Shown: positions 5,051 through 5,409 of the stretch, one piece after another
Layout of the letters: each line of letters starts with the position of its first letter
Numbering within the stretch: the stretch's first letter is position 1
NCBI GenBank assembly: GCA_021772215.1
Contig: JAJFMK010000012.1
Location: 1 to 5,409, forward strand
Direction: 5' to 3'
Origin: Chlamydiota bacterium
GTDB lineage: Bacteria; Chlamydiota; Chlamydiia; Chlamydiales; JAJFMK01
Length of the DNA stretch: 5,409 nt
Made by a program: the position numbers and the translations under genes
Notes under the pieces: model-generated
Seen by the model: only the letters and a program-made list of their open reading frames with translations
Databases searched by the model: none
What the model was told of the DNA's origin: nothing

Positions 5051-5064
5051 TTTACTGGTAGAAT
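5036..5064 (+). promoter_or_regulatory. Promoter of the last gene, overlapping the ispG end
   Basis: GTGACA (5036-5041) and TAGAAT (5059-5064) each match the sigma70 consensus at five of six positions with an ideal 17-base spacer. The -35 box lies in the last codons of ispG. Transcription would start near 5071, about 19 bases before the ATG at 5090, leaving room for the ribosome site. It suggests the downstream gene is not wholly dependent on ispG transcription. Confidence 0.5.
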
Positions 5065-5080
5065 AGGCTTCCAACTCTGT

Positions 5081-5085
5081 GGAGG
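5081..5085 (+). promoter_or_regulatory. Ribosome binding site of the last gene
   Basis: GGAGG (within GGAGGGG) lies four bases ahead of the ATG at 5090 and supports that start for the gene that runs off the window. Confidence 0.6.
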
Positions 5086-5089
5086 GGTT

Positions 5090-5409
5090 ATGAGTAGAGG
5101 GCTGTTTGCTGGCTTGGGTACCTATTACGATGTCCCTTGCGATGGCGTTACTCTTCAGTTTCAATTAAGCAAAAGTCTCTTGCCCATTGTTGATCTCGTC
5201 AAGCATCTTTGGATGCACTGTTTTGAGATTTATAGCACCGATCGGGGCGAAAACGTCAACTTCTTTTTACATCATAGTGACTATTGCAAAGTGACTCTTA
5301 GTCAGATAGAGCGTAGGGTTACTCCTAAGCTGATCTCTTTGGTAAACAGGGGAACCACTGTTCAATTTCTAACTCTTCCTTTAGGGGAGCGTCAAGTTGA
5401 GGTGATGCA
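5090..5409 (+). CDS. Unrecognised protein, 5' part (gene continues past the window)
   Basis: An open frame begins at ATG 5090, 39 bases after the ispG stop, and has no stop codon through the window end: 106 complete codons. The product starts M-S-R-G-L-F-A-G-L-G-T-Y-Y-D-V-P and includes V-K-H-L-W-M-H-C-F-E-I-Y, N-F-F-L-H-H-S-D-Y-C-K-V and R-R-V-T-P-K-L-I-S-L-V. It is a mixed alpha/beta-looking, mostly soluble sequence with scattered Cys and His and no clear signal peptide or membrane segment. I do not recognise a family. A good promoter (5036-5064), a strong ribosome site and a long open frame make it a confident gene. It could be lineage-specific. The C-terminus is needed for any functional guess. 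Confidence 0.8.
   Translation, partial: MSRGLFAGLGTYYDVPCDGVTLQFQLSKSLLPIVDLVKHLWMHCFEIYSTDRGENVNFFLHHSDYCKVTLSQIERRVTPKLISLVNRGTTVQFLTLPLGERQVEVM

Noticed and set aside
4916..5164. An 82-codon minus-strand frame across the ispG end
   Set aside because: It lies antisense to both ispG and the start of the next gene, whose promoter and ribosome site are better supported.
1..5409. CRISPR arrays, tRNA or rRNA genes, insertion sequences
   Set aside because: No regularly spaced repeats, cloverleaf or rRNA-like sequence, transposase frame or terminal inverted repeats were seen.

Overview
The window most likely comes from a member of the Chlamydiota outside the genus Chlamydia (an amoeba-associated, Parachlamydiales-type lineage). 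The main reason is a 649-residue IspG (GcpE). It has the large insertion between the TIM-barrel and the iron-sulfur domain that is known from chlamydiae and plants, where a typical bacterial IspG such as that of E. coli has about 370 residues. Mid-range base composition and short intergenic gaps fit this. Genus and species cannot be named from the sequence alone.

Layout. Positions 1-73 hold the 5' end of a minus-strand gene of unknown function with a strong ribosome binding site. A divergent, AT-rich spacer (about 74-361) carries an imperfect direct repeat and a good sigma70-like promoter pointing right. A compact plus-strand gene set follows: a class I SAM-dependent methyltransferase (362-973), a 69-residue secretory or leader-type peptide with one Cys-Cys pair (995-1204), a multinuclear non-heme iron oxidative enzyme (MNIO, formerly DUF692; 1337-2191), and its DUF2063-type partner (2166-2894), which overlaps the MNIO gene by 26 bases. 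After a roughly 200-base spacer comes ispG (3101-5050), then the start of an unrecognised gene (5090 to the window end) with its own promoter.

How the genes work together. A small Cys-containing precursor, an MNIO and a DUF2063-like partner form the core of ribosomally made, post-translationally modified peptide (RiPP) systems related to bufferins and the Haemophilus oxazolone/thioamide peptide. In those systems the MNIO oxidises precursor cysteines to make copper-binding groups. Here the presumed modification site is a single H-G-C-C-G-V-D-G motif after a hydrophobic N-terminal segment. A methyltransferase heads the operon, and no DoxX-type or transporter gene is visible. RNA stem-loops lie just before and just after the precursor gene and may set its transcript level apart from the enzymes. 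This operon is the most interesting content: a likely copper-handling or otherwise modified peptide system in an intracellular bacterium. The chemistry and biological role are inferred, not shown. ispG is a housekeeping gene of the non-mevalonate isoprenoid pathway and appears unrelated to the operon.
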